Source: Bacillota bacterium (GTDB taxonomy: Bacteria > Bacillota > Clostridia > Lachnospirales > Lachnospiraceae). Taken from it: 64,000 nucleotides of DNA. This document shows, in pieces, positions 26,406 to 33,824 of this stretch. The stretch's first letter is position 1. Every line of letters starts with the position of its first letter. A program made the position numbers and the translations under genes. The notes under the pieces were generated by a model that ran no database searches, was not told the origin of the DNA, and saw only the letters and a program-made list of their open reading frames with translations. The stretch lies in the NCBI GenBank assembly GCA_023436225.1, contig JAEZKA010000101.1, positions 173,125 through 237,124 of the forward strand, written 5' to 3'.

Positions 26406-26434
26406 TTTATTTCAAGTGACATATTTGGTATAAT
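26406..26434 (+). promoter_or_regulatory. Extended -10 promoter of the PBP gene
   Basis: TGG-TATAAT at 26426-26434 with a weak TTTATT 17 bp upstream. A second TATAAT lies near 26305. The rest of the 26122-26556 gap shows nothing recognisable. Confidence 0.5.
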
Positions 26435-26556
26435 ATAATTTGGTGAATAAAGTGGCAAGCTTTGCGCAATGCATGATTTTAGACAGACAGTAAAACGTAT
26501 CTTGCCTGGCTTATGTAAAACTATCGTTTCACATGATAAGGCAGAATGGAGTAAAT

Positions 26557-29259
26557 ATGGATTACAGTAAACGAGGAATTGAAAATAAGCAGCATTATAT
26601 AAAGTCAACCTCAAGAAGACTGATATCAAAAACAAGAATTACATTATTCCGATTGTGTATCGTAGCTTTCCTGGCTCTTGCAATTATTGGTTGTTTTGCA
26701 GGCTTCGGATATATTAAGGGTGTTGTTGACAGTGCTCCTGATATCTCACAGATCAATGTTGTTCCTACTGGCTTTACCACAACAGTCTATGATAAAGAAG
26801 GTAACGCCATAGAGAATCTAATCGGTGCTCAGGCTAATCGTGTATATGTTTCTTTGAAAGATCTGCCGGAGCATGTGAAGCATGCCTTTATCAGCGTAGA
26901 GGATGAACGCTTCTATGAACATAACGGTATCGATGTACGCGGTATTCTCAGGGCGGGCGTCACAGGACTTACCAGCGGTAATTTTTCAGAGGGTGGCAGT
27001 ACAATCACTCAGCAGCTGATTAAAAATCAAGTATTCGATGGTGGACGTGAGACTACTTTCATTGAGAAGCTGGAGCGTAAAATTCAGGAGCAGTTTTTAG
27101 CCGTTCAGTTAGAGAACCGATTGGATAAGGAAATGATTCTCGAATATTATCTGAACACCATTAATCTCGGATCAGGAACCTACGGAATACAGACCGCTTC
27201 CAAACGTTATTTTAATAAGGATGCGAAGGACTTAACTTTATCAGAATCCGCTGTAATTGCTGCTATTGCTCAGACTCCGGTTTATCGAAATCCTATCAGC
27301 TATCCGGAGAACAATGAAAAGCGCCGTAATGAAATCCTAGATGAGATGCTGGATCAGGAATATTGTAGTCAGGAGGAATATGACAAGGCAATGGCCGATG
27401 AGGTATATTCCCGAATACAATCCGTCAATGAGGAGCTGGATACCTCTTCTTATTACAGCTATTTCGTAGATGAACTAATTGAACAGGTTATGGATGATCT
27501 TCAATCCGAGCTCGGTTATACTCAAGCACAAGCCTCTACCCTCCTTTACAGTGGTGGCTTAAGTATCTATACCACACAGGATTCAACGATACAGGACATA
27601 TGTGATGAGATTTTTGCAGATGAAGCGAACTTCCCGGAAATAGGAACCTCCTTCTATGAACTTACCTATGCATTGTCCATTCAGAAGAATGATGCTGAGA
27701 AAACTACGATTCATTATCATGGTAATGATTTGCTGGAATATTATAAGGATTATGCTGATCCAGAAGGTTTATATGTAAATGATAACGGAAGTAAGTTCTC
27801 TCTATTGTTTACCGATAAAAAAGATATGCAAGCAAAAATTGATGCATTCAGAGAGGCGAAGTTAGAAGAAGGTGATATCATTCTTGGTGAAAAGGTTGAT
27901 ATGACACTTCAGCCTCAAATCTCCTTTGTGGTTATGGATCAACATACCGGTGAGGTTGTGGCCATAGAGGGTGGACGTGGTGAAAAGACCGGTAATCGTA
28001 CCCTCAATAGAGCAACAAATACCGTAAGGCAGCCCGGCTCTACCTTTAAGGTGTTATCTACTTATCTTCCCGCTCTCGATACTGTTGGCTTAACTTTGGC
28101 GGACGTTCAAGATGATGCCGGCCCTTACTACTACCCCGGTACGAAGAAGGAAGTAAACAATTGGACCTCTACTAAGAAATATGAAGGTCTTAGTACCTTA
28201 CGAAAAGGTATCTATGACTCCATGAATATTGTTACGGTGAAGAACTTTGTTAAGGTTACGCCGGAGGTCGGTTATGATTATCTTCTTAAATTAGGCTTTA
28301 CCTCTCTCGTCGATTCCCGCAAGGAGGCTAATGGCCGCGTTGTATCGGACATTAATTATCCTATGGCACTCGGTGGTCTGACAGATGGTGTCAGCAATCT
28401 GGAATTAACGGCAGCATATGCTGCTATTGCGAATAGCGGTGTCTATACGGAACCGATTTTCTATACGAAGATTTTAGATCACGACGGAAAGGTTTTATTA
28501 ACAAAAACTCCTTACCGCGATCAGGTAATGAAGGAGTCCACCTCATTCCTGTTAACCAGTGCGATGGAGGATGTTGTCAAGATTGGTACCGGTAAAAACT
28601 TAAGACTCACTGCCATCGATATGCCGATTGCCGGAAAGACAGGTTCAACCTCAGATTATAATGATTTATGGTTCTCAGGCTTTTCACCCTATTATACCGC
28701 AACAGTATGGTCCGGTTTTGATAATAACCGCAGTCAAACTGATAAGACCTATCAGCGTAAGATATGGAAAAAGATTATGGAACAGATTCATATACAGAAG
28801 AACCTTGAGAAAAAATCCTTTACCGTTCCGGAATCAGTGGTAACCGCAAAAATATGTACGAAATCCGGCAAGCTAGCGGTAGATGGTGTTTGTGATCACT
28901 ATCTTGGCGGTGATACTACTAGGATTGAGTATTTTGCAAAGGGAACCCAACCTACCGAGAAATGTGATATTCATGTAAAAGCGACGGTATGTACTGAATC
29001 TCATTCATTGGCTACAGAATATTGCCCCACCGTAGAAGAAGCGGTATTTTTAAACAAGACAGAGACCTCTGTGACTGATGATACTCCGTATATTTATCCA
29101 AGCGACTCCTGCAGTATTCATAAAAATGGTACTCCGATTATTACCGAGCCGACGATTCCGGGGGATATCTTTGAGGATGATGAGTTTTATGAGGACGAAT
29201 ATGAGGATACTCCTTTAGATGGTTTGGAGGAATACCCCGATCAGTCATTATTACAATAA
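26557..29259 (+). CDS. Class A penicillin-binding protein (PBP1A type)
   Basis: Bifunctional peptidoglycan synthase, 900 residues, anchored by one helix (about 28-50). The GT51 glycosyltransferase carries the catalytic glutamate in EDERFYEHNGID (about residue 115) and GGSTITQQLIKN. The transpeptidase has S495-x-x-K in GSTFK, SMN as the second motif, and KTG at about K694. The C-terminal tail (about 760-900) has paired-cysteine modules (ICTKSGK, CDIH, VCTESH) and an acidic Glu/Asp-rich end. ATG at 26557 with GGAG is preferred to one at 26533 without a site. A terminator follows. Confidence 0.95.
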   Translation: MDYSKRGIENKQHYIKSTSRRLISKTRITLFRLCIVAFLALAIIGCFAGFGYIKGVVDSAPDISQINVVPTGFTTTVYDKEGNAIENLIGAQANRVYVSLKDLPEHVKHAFISVEDERFYEHNGIDVRGILRAGVTGLTSGNFSEGGSTITQQLIKNQVFDGGRETTFIEKLERKIQEQFLAVQLENRLDKEMILEYYLNTINLGSGTYGIQTASKRYFNKDAKDLTLSESAVIAAIAQTPVYRNPISYPENNEKRRNEILDEMLDQEYCSQEEYDKAMADEVYSRIQSVNEELDTSSYYSYFVDELIEQVMDDLQSELGYTQAQASTLLYSGGLSIYTTQDSTIQDICDEIFADEANFPEIGTSFYELTYALSIQKNDAEKTTIHYHGNDLLEYYKDYADPEGLYVNDNGSKFSLLFTDKKDMQAKIDAFREAKLEEGDIILGEKVDMTLQPQISFVVMDQHTGEVVAIEGGRGEKTGNRTLNRATNTVRQPGSTFKVLSTYLPALDTVGLTLADVQDDAGPYYYPGTKKEVNNWTSTKKYEGLSTLRKGIYDSMNIVTVKNFVKVTPEVGYDYLLKLGFTSLVDSRKEANGRVVSDINYPMALGGLTDGVSNLELTAAYAAIANSGVYTEPIFYTKILDHDGKVLLTKTPYRDQVMKESTSFLLTSAMEDVVKIGTGKNLRLTAIDMPIAGKTGSTSDYNDLWFSGFSPYYTATVWSGFDNNRSQTDKTYQRKIWKKIMEQIHIQKNLEKKSFTVPESVVTAKICTKSGKLAVDGVCDHYLGGDTTRIEYFAKGTQPTEKCDIHVKATVCTESHSLATEYCPTVEEAVFLNKTETSVTDDTPYIYPSDSCSIHKNGTPIITEPTIPGDIFEDDEFYEDEYEDTPLDGLEEYPDQSLLQ

Positions 29260-29371
29260 TCAACGCTTCAATTAAACATGATTTGATAACCCAATTCTCT
29301 TTATAAGCAAATCTAGAAAGTATTCCTCATGAACTTTCAATTGAAACGTTCGCCCGCCGAGTGAACTATAT

Positions 29372-29416
29372 AGGGCTATATTCTTCCATGTAAAAGAAGG
29401 ATATAGCCCTTTTTTT
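29372..29416. terminator. Intrinsic terminator after the PBP gene
   Basis: AGGGCTATATTCTTC (29372-29386) pairs with GAAGGATATAGCCCT (29396-29410), with one mismatch, followed by TTTTTT. Confidence 0.85.
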
Positions 29417-29460
29417 CTTGATAACATTTCAAAGCAGCTTATTAACCGATAACAGATTTA

Positions 29461-29817
29461 CTAGGATTTCATCTTTGGACCGAAGACCAAGGAAGCGACG
29501 TAGGCAAAGATCAAGGCTGCAGAGATACCGACGGCTGAAGAGGTAAAACCACCTTTAAAGATACCGATGAAGCCCTCCTTATCCACTGCCTCCTTTACAC
29601 CCTTAAATAATACATTACCAAATCCGGTCAGGGGTACACCTGCTCCAGCTCCAGCCCATTTAGCAAATGGTTCATAGAGACCTACTGCTCCGAGAATTGC
29701 ACCGGTACATACCAATATGACCATAACCCTTCCCGGAAGAAGCTTTGTTTTATCCAACAACACCTGAACTACAGCGCAGATCGCGCCTCCAACCAAGAAG
29801 GCTTTTAAATATTCCAT
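29461..29817 (-). CDS. spoVAE: Stage V sporulation protein AE
   Basis: 118-residue inner-membrane protein of the SpoVA channel that imports Ca-dipicolinate into the forespore and releases it on germination. Begins MEYLKAFLVGGAICAVVQVLL, with four helices and the SpoVAC/AE fold signature (PLTGFGNVLFKGVKEAVD; GFIGIFKGGFTSSAVGISAAL). It ends the operon, four bases after spoVAD. The equivalent of B. subtilis SpoVAEb; no separate AEa or AF gene follows. Confidence 0.93.
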   Translation of the reverse strand: MEYLKAFLVGGAICAVVQVLLDKTKLLPGRVMVILVCTGAILGAVGLYEPFAKWAGAGAGVPLTGFGNVLFKGVKEAVDKEGFIGIFKGGFTSSAVGISAALIFAYVASLVFGPKMKS

Positions 29818-29821
29818 GTGG

Positions 29822-30874
29822 TTAGCTCCTTTCTACAATAACTGCATGGGCGATACCAGGTACGGAATTACCCTCGTTAAAGCTTACCTGTGATAACAGG
29901 GCTCCAGTTGGAATAAATAATACCCTCTTCCAAGTACCTTCCCGCAACAGCTTTAATATATAGCCTGCAAGGGTAATTGCCGAACAACCGCAGCCACTGC
30001 CACCTGCATGAGTATCCTGATTGTCTTTATCAAAAATTTCTATACCGCAGTCCATATAATTACCCGTAATATCATATTTTTTCTCTTTTAGCAGATCAAT
30101 TAAAATATTCTTACCCACATAACCCAGATCACCGGTAATTATCTTATCGTAATAGGAGGGCTCTACACCTAAATCTTCAAAATTCTGCTTGATTGTCTCA
30201 TATGCTGCCGGTGCCATAGCGGCTCCCATATTCATGGAATCCTTCAGTCCATAATCAACAATCTTACCTATTGTGACCCCCTTTATTACAATCTTAGCCT
30301 GCTCGTTCTTTGGTGCAAGGTTCTGATCTCCTATGATAACCGCACCGCTTCCAGTCACCGTCCAGGAAGCAGAATAGGGCCTCTGATTTCCATAATCCAG
30401 CGGAAAACGGAATTGCTTCTCTGCACCTGCGAAGTGACTTGAGGTAATTGACATGACTCGATCTGCAAAGCCTCCTTCTACAAGTATGGAACCAATTGTA
30501 ATCGCCTCTCCCATAGTAGAACAGGCTCCATATATTCCAAGCATCGGTATCTCTAATTCTGCAATACCAAAGGAGGTAGCTATTAGCTGTCCCAGAAGAT
30601 CTCCACCGATCAGATATCTGATATCCTTTGTCGCCAGGTTGCCCTTCTCAAGCGCCTTTTGTGCAGCGCGCTTCATTAGCTCACTTTCTGCCTCCTCCCA
30701 GGTTTTCTTTCCAGCGAGTGGATCCTCCTCGATTGCATCGAAAAAGGAACCCAGAGGACCTTCTCCTTCTTTTTTTCCTGCTATGGATGCCGCCGATAGG
30801 ATACACGGTGGGTTATGAAAAATAATACTCTGTTTGCCAACCATCTTAGTTTGATTATTATCCTGTTGTTGCAT
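29822..30874 (-). CDS. spoVAD: Stage V sporulation protein AD
   Basis: 350-residue thiolase-fold protein that binds dipicolinic acid and sits on the SpoVA channel. Visible features are IIFHNPPCILSAASIAGKKEGEGPLG near the start, YGACSTMGEAITIGSILVEGG around the former thiolase nucleophile position, and a closing GCGCSAITLAGYIL. GGAGGT lies just before the ATG at 30874, so this start is chosen over a GTG at 30886. Tightly spaced between spoVAC (19 bases) and spoVAE. Confidence 0.95.
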   Translation of the reverse strand: MQQQDNNQTKMVGKQSIIFHNPPCILSAASIAGKKEGEGPLGSFFDAIEEDPLAGKKTWEEAESELMKRAAQKALEKGNLATKDIRYLIGGDLLGQLIATSFGIAELEIPMLGIYGACSTMGEAITIGSILVEGGFADRVMSITSSHFAGAEKQFRFPLDYGNQRPYSASWTVTGSGAVIIGDQNLAPKNEQAKIVIKGVTIGKIVDYGLKDSMNMGAAMAPAAYETIKQNFEDLGVEPSYYDKIITGDLGYVGKNILIDLLKEKKYDITGNYMDCGIEIFDKDNQDTHAGGSGCGCSAITLAGYILKLLREGTWKRVLFIPTGALLSQVSFNEGNSVPGIAHAVIVERS

Positions 30875-30893
30875 TATGACCTCCACTAGATTA

Positions 30894-31397
30894 CTAAACT
30901 ATCTTCAGCAGTTTCAAAACATAATAGATGATGCCAAGTAGCCAGGAGGCAAAGATACCATACAGAATTACCGGTCCAGCAATAGTAAATATCTTGCAAC
31001 CGATACCAAAGACCTGACCCTCCTTTTTATATTCCACCGCAGGTGCCGCTACAGAATTCGCAAAACCTGTAATGGGAACCAAGGTTCCTGCTCCTCCAAA
31101 CTTAGCGAGCTTCTGATATAAGCCTAAGCCGGTAAATAATATTGATAGAAAAACCAAAGTTACCGTATTATATGATTTAGCAGCTTCTTCTCCTGCTCCA
31201 AGATATTGATAATATGCGATTAAGGCTTGTCCCACAGTACAGATAATTCCTCCAATGATAAAAGCTTTAATACAATTTTTGAATACACTGAAAGTGGGTG
31301 TTGTTTTTTTTACATACTGATTATACATTTCATTTCTCTTCTGTGTATCCTGTTCTCCTACCACCTGTGAGACTGATTCCTTCTTACTATTTGGCAT
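30894..31397 (-). CDS. spoVAC: Stage V sporulation protein AC
   Basis: 167-residue membrane protein, the mechanosensitive SpoVA channel subunit. A soluble N-terminus (to about 42) carries YNQYVKKTTPTFSVFKNC, then helices begin with AFIIGGIICTVGQALIAYYQ. The conserved loop GTLVPITGFANSVAAPAVEYKKEGQVFGIG follows, split here by helix boundaries. It is paralogous to SpoVAE. An AGGTG site lies upstream. It sits after the 65-residue protein gene and begins the core spoVACDE set. Confidence 0.94.
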   Translation of the reverse strand: MPNSKKESVSQVVGEQDTQKRNEMYNQYVKKTTPTFSVFKNCIKAFIIGGIICTVGQALIAYYQYLGAGEEAAKSYNTVTLVFLSILFTGLGLYQKLAKFGGAGTLVPITGFANSVAAPAVEYKKEGQVFGIGCKIFTIAGPVILYGIFASWLLGIIYYVLKLLKIV

Positions 31398-31431
31398 ATT
31401 CGCACCTGATCCTTTCCTTTTTTATCCATTC

Positions 31432-31629
31432 TTATCGTATATTGAAGAACGAAGTAATAATCGGGGTTATATACTCTACCCCCTTTCTGACCAACGTTCC
31501 ATCATAATGAGTCTCCCTTCCTGTACTAAAAAGCTCTATGCATAAAACAATTGCAATAGCCATTATTAGGATAAAAGCTGCGACCCATATTATCTTCCTC
31601 TTAGAAGCCATACAACATTCACACTCCAT
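31432..31629 (-). CDS. Short single-helix protein upstream of spoVAC
   Basis: A 65-residue protein with one N-terminal helix (about 13-32) and a soluble tail (RETHYDGTLVRKGVEYIT). The start is uncertain: the first ATG at 31629 has a weak site, while one at 31611 sits 12 bases after GGAG. It lies 34 bases ahead of spoVAC on the same strand and downstream of a possible sigma-G promoter, so a sporulation role is plausible. It resembles no SpoVA subunit by reading; B. subtilis has spoVAA and spoVAB at this position and both are missing. Confidence 0.6.
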   Translation of the reverse strand: MECECCMASKRKIIWVAAFILIMAIAIVLCIELFSTGRETHYDGTLVRKGVEYITPIITSFFNIR

Positions 31630-31646
31630 CTTTTACTTTCGTTTTT

Positions 31647-31674
31647 TAGTGTGGCTTTCTTTCATCAAGTATAA
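31647..31674 (-). promoter_or_regulatory. Possible sigma-G promoter of the spoVA genes
   Basis: Minus strand: CACACTA (31653-31647) resembles the sigma-G -10 CATnnTA; TTATA (31674-31670) lies 16 bp upstream at the -35 position. Placement just ahead of the spoVA transcript fits, but the matches are partial. Confidence 0.35.
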
Positions 31675-31704
31675 AAAGCATCAGTTGATCTCAACTGATG
31701 CTTT
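31670..31704 (-). terminator. Terminator between sigF and the spoVA genes
   Basis: AAAGCATCAGTTGA (31675-31688) and TCAACTGATGCTTT (31691-31704) form a perfect 14-bp stem; read on the minus strand it is followed by TTTTTATA. It should end the spoIIA transcript and isolate spoVA. Confidence 0.8.
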
Positions 31705-31804
31705 ATTCATCGAAGCCAGCAATTTCACTTCTCTTAGTATATGATTTTTATATTTTACTATTCTGGAAATTTATTACATACAAGGTGTGCCCAGACTTTA
31801 ACTC

Positions 31805-31836
31805 AGCTTGTACCGAGGATACCTCAGGCACAAGCT
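31805..31836. other. GC-rich hairpin just past sigF
   Basis: AGCTTGT (31805-31811) and ACAAGCT (31830-31836) close a stem that continues as CCGAGG/CCTCAGG with a bulge and an ATA loop. It begins 30 bases after the sigF stop and lacks a T-run, so it may stabilise the 3' end rather than terminate. Confidence 0.5.
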
Positions 31837-31866
31837 TGGAAGTGTGAATGATGCTTTTCCTTCATA

Positions 31867-32583
31867 CTAGGCCCCAAGCTTTTCTCTCATAATTTTTAGT
31901 ATTCTTTTTTCCATTCGGGATACCTGCACTTGTGAGATACCAAGCTCCTTAGCGATATCCGTCTGTGTTCTATCTTTAAAGTATCTAAGCCTGATGATTT
32001 CCTGCTCCTTTTCATCCAAGGAGGCTATGATTTCCTTCAATGCAAGCCTGTCTACTAAATTTTCACTTTCATCCTTTGTTTCTGCCAATTTATCAATTAG
32101 AAAAATGGGACTTCCATCCCCCTGATATATAGTCTTATACAGCGATTCAACCTCTGCACCGGTCTCCAGTGCCATAATGATTTCTTCCTTATCAATATCA
32201 AGCTCAGACTCTATCTCTTCAATAGTAGGCTCCCTGCCGTACGCATTTTGGAATTTTTCGCGTACACCCCTTATTTTCCCTGCTGTTTCTTTCAGTGATC
32301 TGCTTACCTTTATCATTCCGTCATCTCGGAGAAAACGTTTTATCTCACCTGTAATCATGGGTACAGCATAGGTTGAGAATTTTACCTCATAGGTGGCATC
32401 AAATTTATCAATTGCTTTTATCAAACCAATGCTTCCGATCTGAAACAAATCCTCCATCTCATGTCCACGATTAGCAAAACGTCTTACAATACTCCAAACC
32501 AGTCCAACATTCTCTGTCACTACTCGATCTCTGGCCTCTTTGTCTCCTTCCTTCGATCGTCTAATCAGCTCAAGCGTATCCAC
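31867..32583 (-). CDS. sigF: RNA polymerase sporulation sigma factor SigF
   Basis: Forespore-specific sigma-70 family factor, 238 residues. Region 2 shows NVGLVWSIVRRFANRGHEMEDLFQIGSIGLIKAIDKFD and FSTYAVPMITGEIKRFLRDDG; region 3 KVSRSLKE; region 4 DRTQTDIAKELGISQVQVSRMEKRIL. These are typical of SigF/SigG; position after spoIIAA and spoIIAB fixes it as SigF. Translation starts at GTG (32583), with GGAGAGAGG upstream. It is held inactive by SpoIIAB until SpoIIAA is dephosphorylated. A terminator follows. Confidence 0.96.
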   Translation of the reverse strand: MDTLELIRRSKEGDKEARDRVVTENVGLVWSIVRRFANRGHEMEDLFQIGSIGLIKAIDKFDATYEVKFSTYAVPMITGEIKRFLRDDGMIKVSRSLKETAGKIRGVREKFQNAYGREPTIEEIESELDIDKEEIIMALETGAEVESLYKTIYQGDGSPIFLIDKLAETKDESENLVDRLALKEIIASLDEKEQEIIRLRYFKDRTQTDIAKELGISQVQVSRMEKRILKIMREKLGA

Positions 32584-32637
32584 ATTAAACCTCTCTCCTT
32601 CCTCTGCAGCATATAAATATGTACAATCTGCAATACG

Positions 32638-33111
32638 TCAATGTATCTTCTGACCGGCTTCCTGCGTATACTCCTTTATCCGTTCTGCTTTCCCCACTCT
32701 TTTTCTCATCCTTACCAAGGTACCACTACCAATATGGGATGTTACCTCGAGATCATCCATAAAGGCTTCCATAAAAGAAAAACCCATTCCGGAGCGCTCC
32801 AACTCCGGTCTTGAGGTATATAACGGTTCCATTGCTTTTTCGATATTCTCTATGCCAATACCGCTATCCTTTATCTCTACCATGAGTTCATTGCCTTCAA
32901 TAATACAATGCATTGTAATTATTCCAATCTCATTGGAATAACCATGAATAATTGCATTAGTAACAGCCTCTGAAACTGCAGTTTTAATATCAGCCAATTC
33001 CTCAATTGTTGGATCCAATTGGGTTGCAAAGGCAGCCACCACTGTTCTTGCGAAGCTTTCATTCTGCGATTTACTCTCGAACTCTAATGTCATTTCATTC
33101 CTATCCTTCAT
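32638..33111 (-). CDS. spoIIAB: Anti-sigma F factor SpoIIAB
   Basis: 157-residue GHKL-fold serine kinase and anti-sigma factor. N-terminal NEMTLEFESKSQNESFARTVVAAF, the N-box EAVTNAIIHGY, DSGIGIENIEKAMEPLYTSRPELE, and the G-box GMGFSFMEAFMDDLEV are present. It phosphorylates SpoIIAA and sequesters SigF. ATG at 33111 is used (AAGGGG upstream); a TTG at 33132 is in frame but less likely. Unusually, 185 bases with a branched inverted repeat separate it from spoIIAA. Confidence 0.96.
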   Translation of the reverse strand: MKDRNEMTLEFESKSQNESFARTVVAAFATQLDPTIEELADIKTAVSEAVTNAIIHGYSNEIGIITMHCIIEGNELMVEIKDSGIGIENIEKAMEPLYTSRPELERSGMGFSFMEAFMDDLEVTSHIGSGTLVRMRKRVGKAERIKEYTQEAGQKIH

Positions 33112-33140
33112 AATGATTTTTTCCCCTTTCAATTTCTAAA

Positions 33141-33270
33141 AATCCTTAATAAGCTCTTTATATGCTACATCACTGCATATAAGGAACTCGTAAGAACAAG
33201 GAGTGAGCACCTCTGTGCGACCAGTAGGAATTTGCTTCGCGAATTCCTACCGCAGTTCTTACCAAGGATT
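33141..33270. repeat. Branched inverted-repeat structure inside the spoIIA operon
   Basis: Three nested or adjacent pairings: AATCCTT (33141) with AAGGATT (33264-33270); GTAAGAAC (33190-33197) with GTTCTTAC (33255-33262); GTAGGAATT (33224-33232) with AATTCCTAC (33242-33250); plus GAGCAC/GTGC between them. This yields a multibranched fold in the spoIIAA-spoIIAB gap, where most relatives have little or no spacing. Confidence 0.7.
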
Positions 33271-33295
33271 ATTGCTTTCTAATTATCCTTTATCC

Positions 33296-33688
33296 CTAGG
33301 CCTTTTGTATAATATTTAATGCGGTCTCAACCGTATCATATTTCTCAATAATCTTATACAGCCCGGACAACCTGAAAATCCTGTCCACTGAAGAATTCAC
33401 GTTTGCTACTGCTGTCTTCCCTCCAATGAAGATAACCTTCCGGTATCTCCCCATTACTACACCAATACCAGCACTATCCATAAAGCTTGCGCCAGAAAAA
33501 TCAAATATAATATGCTTGATATTATGGCGGTCAATCAGTTTATCCGCCTTTTCTCTAATCCGGATCGCATTATGATGATCTAGCTCGTCATTTAATCGGA
33601 TGATCAAGCACCGTTCAGAGATATCGTAGCTTGTCCCCTCCTCTCCTTTGTTAGAATTCATTCCGTTTTGTTTTTTAGCATCCTGCAT
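33296..33688 (-). CDS. spoIIAA: Anti-sigma F factor antagonist SpoIIAA
   Basis: 130-residue STAS-domain protein that frees SigF by binding SpoIIAB when dephosphorylated. The core is visible as RCLIIRLNDELDHHNAIRIREKAD and FDFSGASFMDSAGIGVVMGRYR, the serine in DSAGIG being the phosphorylation site of the family. The N-terminal 20 residues (MQDAKKQNGMNSNKGEEGTS) are a longer polar extension than in B. subtilis (117 residues). AGGAGG lies nine bases ahead of the ATG. First gene of the operon. Confidence 0.96.
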   Translation of the reverse strand: MQDAKKQNGMNSNKGEEGTSYDISERCLIIRLNDELDHHNAIRIREKADKLIDRHNIKHIIFDFSGASFMDSAGIGVVMGRYRKVIFIGGKTAVANVNSSVDRIFRLSGLYKIIEKYDTVETALNIIQKA

Positions 33689-33732
33689 GAGTTGTTCCCT
33701 CCTAACTCTTTGAAATACTGTTTTAAGCTATG

Positions 33733-33787
33733 AAAAAAAGACCTTTAATGGAATGGGTATCCCCATTCAACATAAAACGTCTTTTTT
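33733..33787 (-). terminator. Terminator of the zinc-ribbon TPR gene
   Basis: GAATGGG (33751-33757) and CCCATTC (33762-33768) form the top and AAAAAAAGAC/GTCTTTTTT (33733-33742, 33779-33787) the base, with an internal loop. T-runs occur on both strands. It lies between the TPR gene and spoIIAA. Confidence 0.8.
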
Positions 33788-33790
33788 CCA
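33763..33790 (-). promoter_or_regulatory. Possible sigma-H promoter of spoIIA, nested in the terminator
   Basis: Minus strand: TGGAAAA (33790-33784), 14-bp spacer, TGAATGG (33769-33763), against the sigma-H consensus AGGAWWT-N12-14-HGAATWW. The spoIIA operon is sigma-H dependent in Bacillus and Clostridium. Both elements lie within the terminator arms, which is unusual. No sigma-A promoter was seen in the 50 bases between terminator and gene. Confidence 0.45.
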
Positions 33791-33824
33791 AATCATCTTA
33801 TCTTAAGTTGTTAAAGTGTTTTAT

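Noticed and set aside
31538..31744. 68-residue rightward frame opposite the small gene before spoVAC
   Set aside because: It crosses the perfect terminator hairpin and lies antisense to a frame better supported by operon position.
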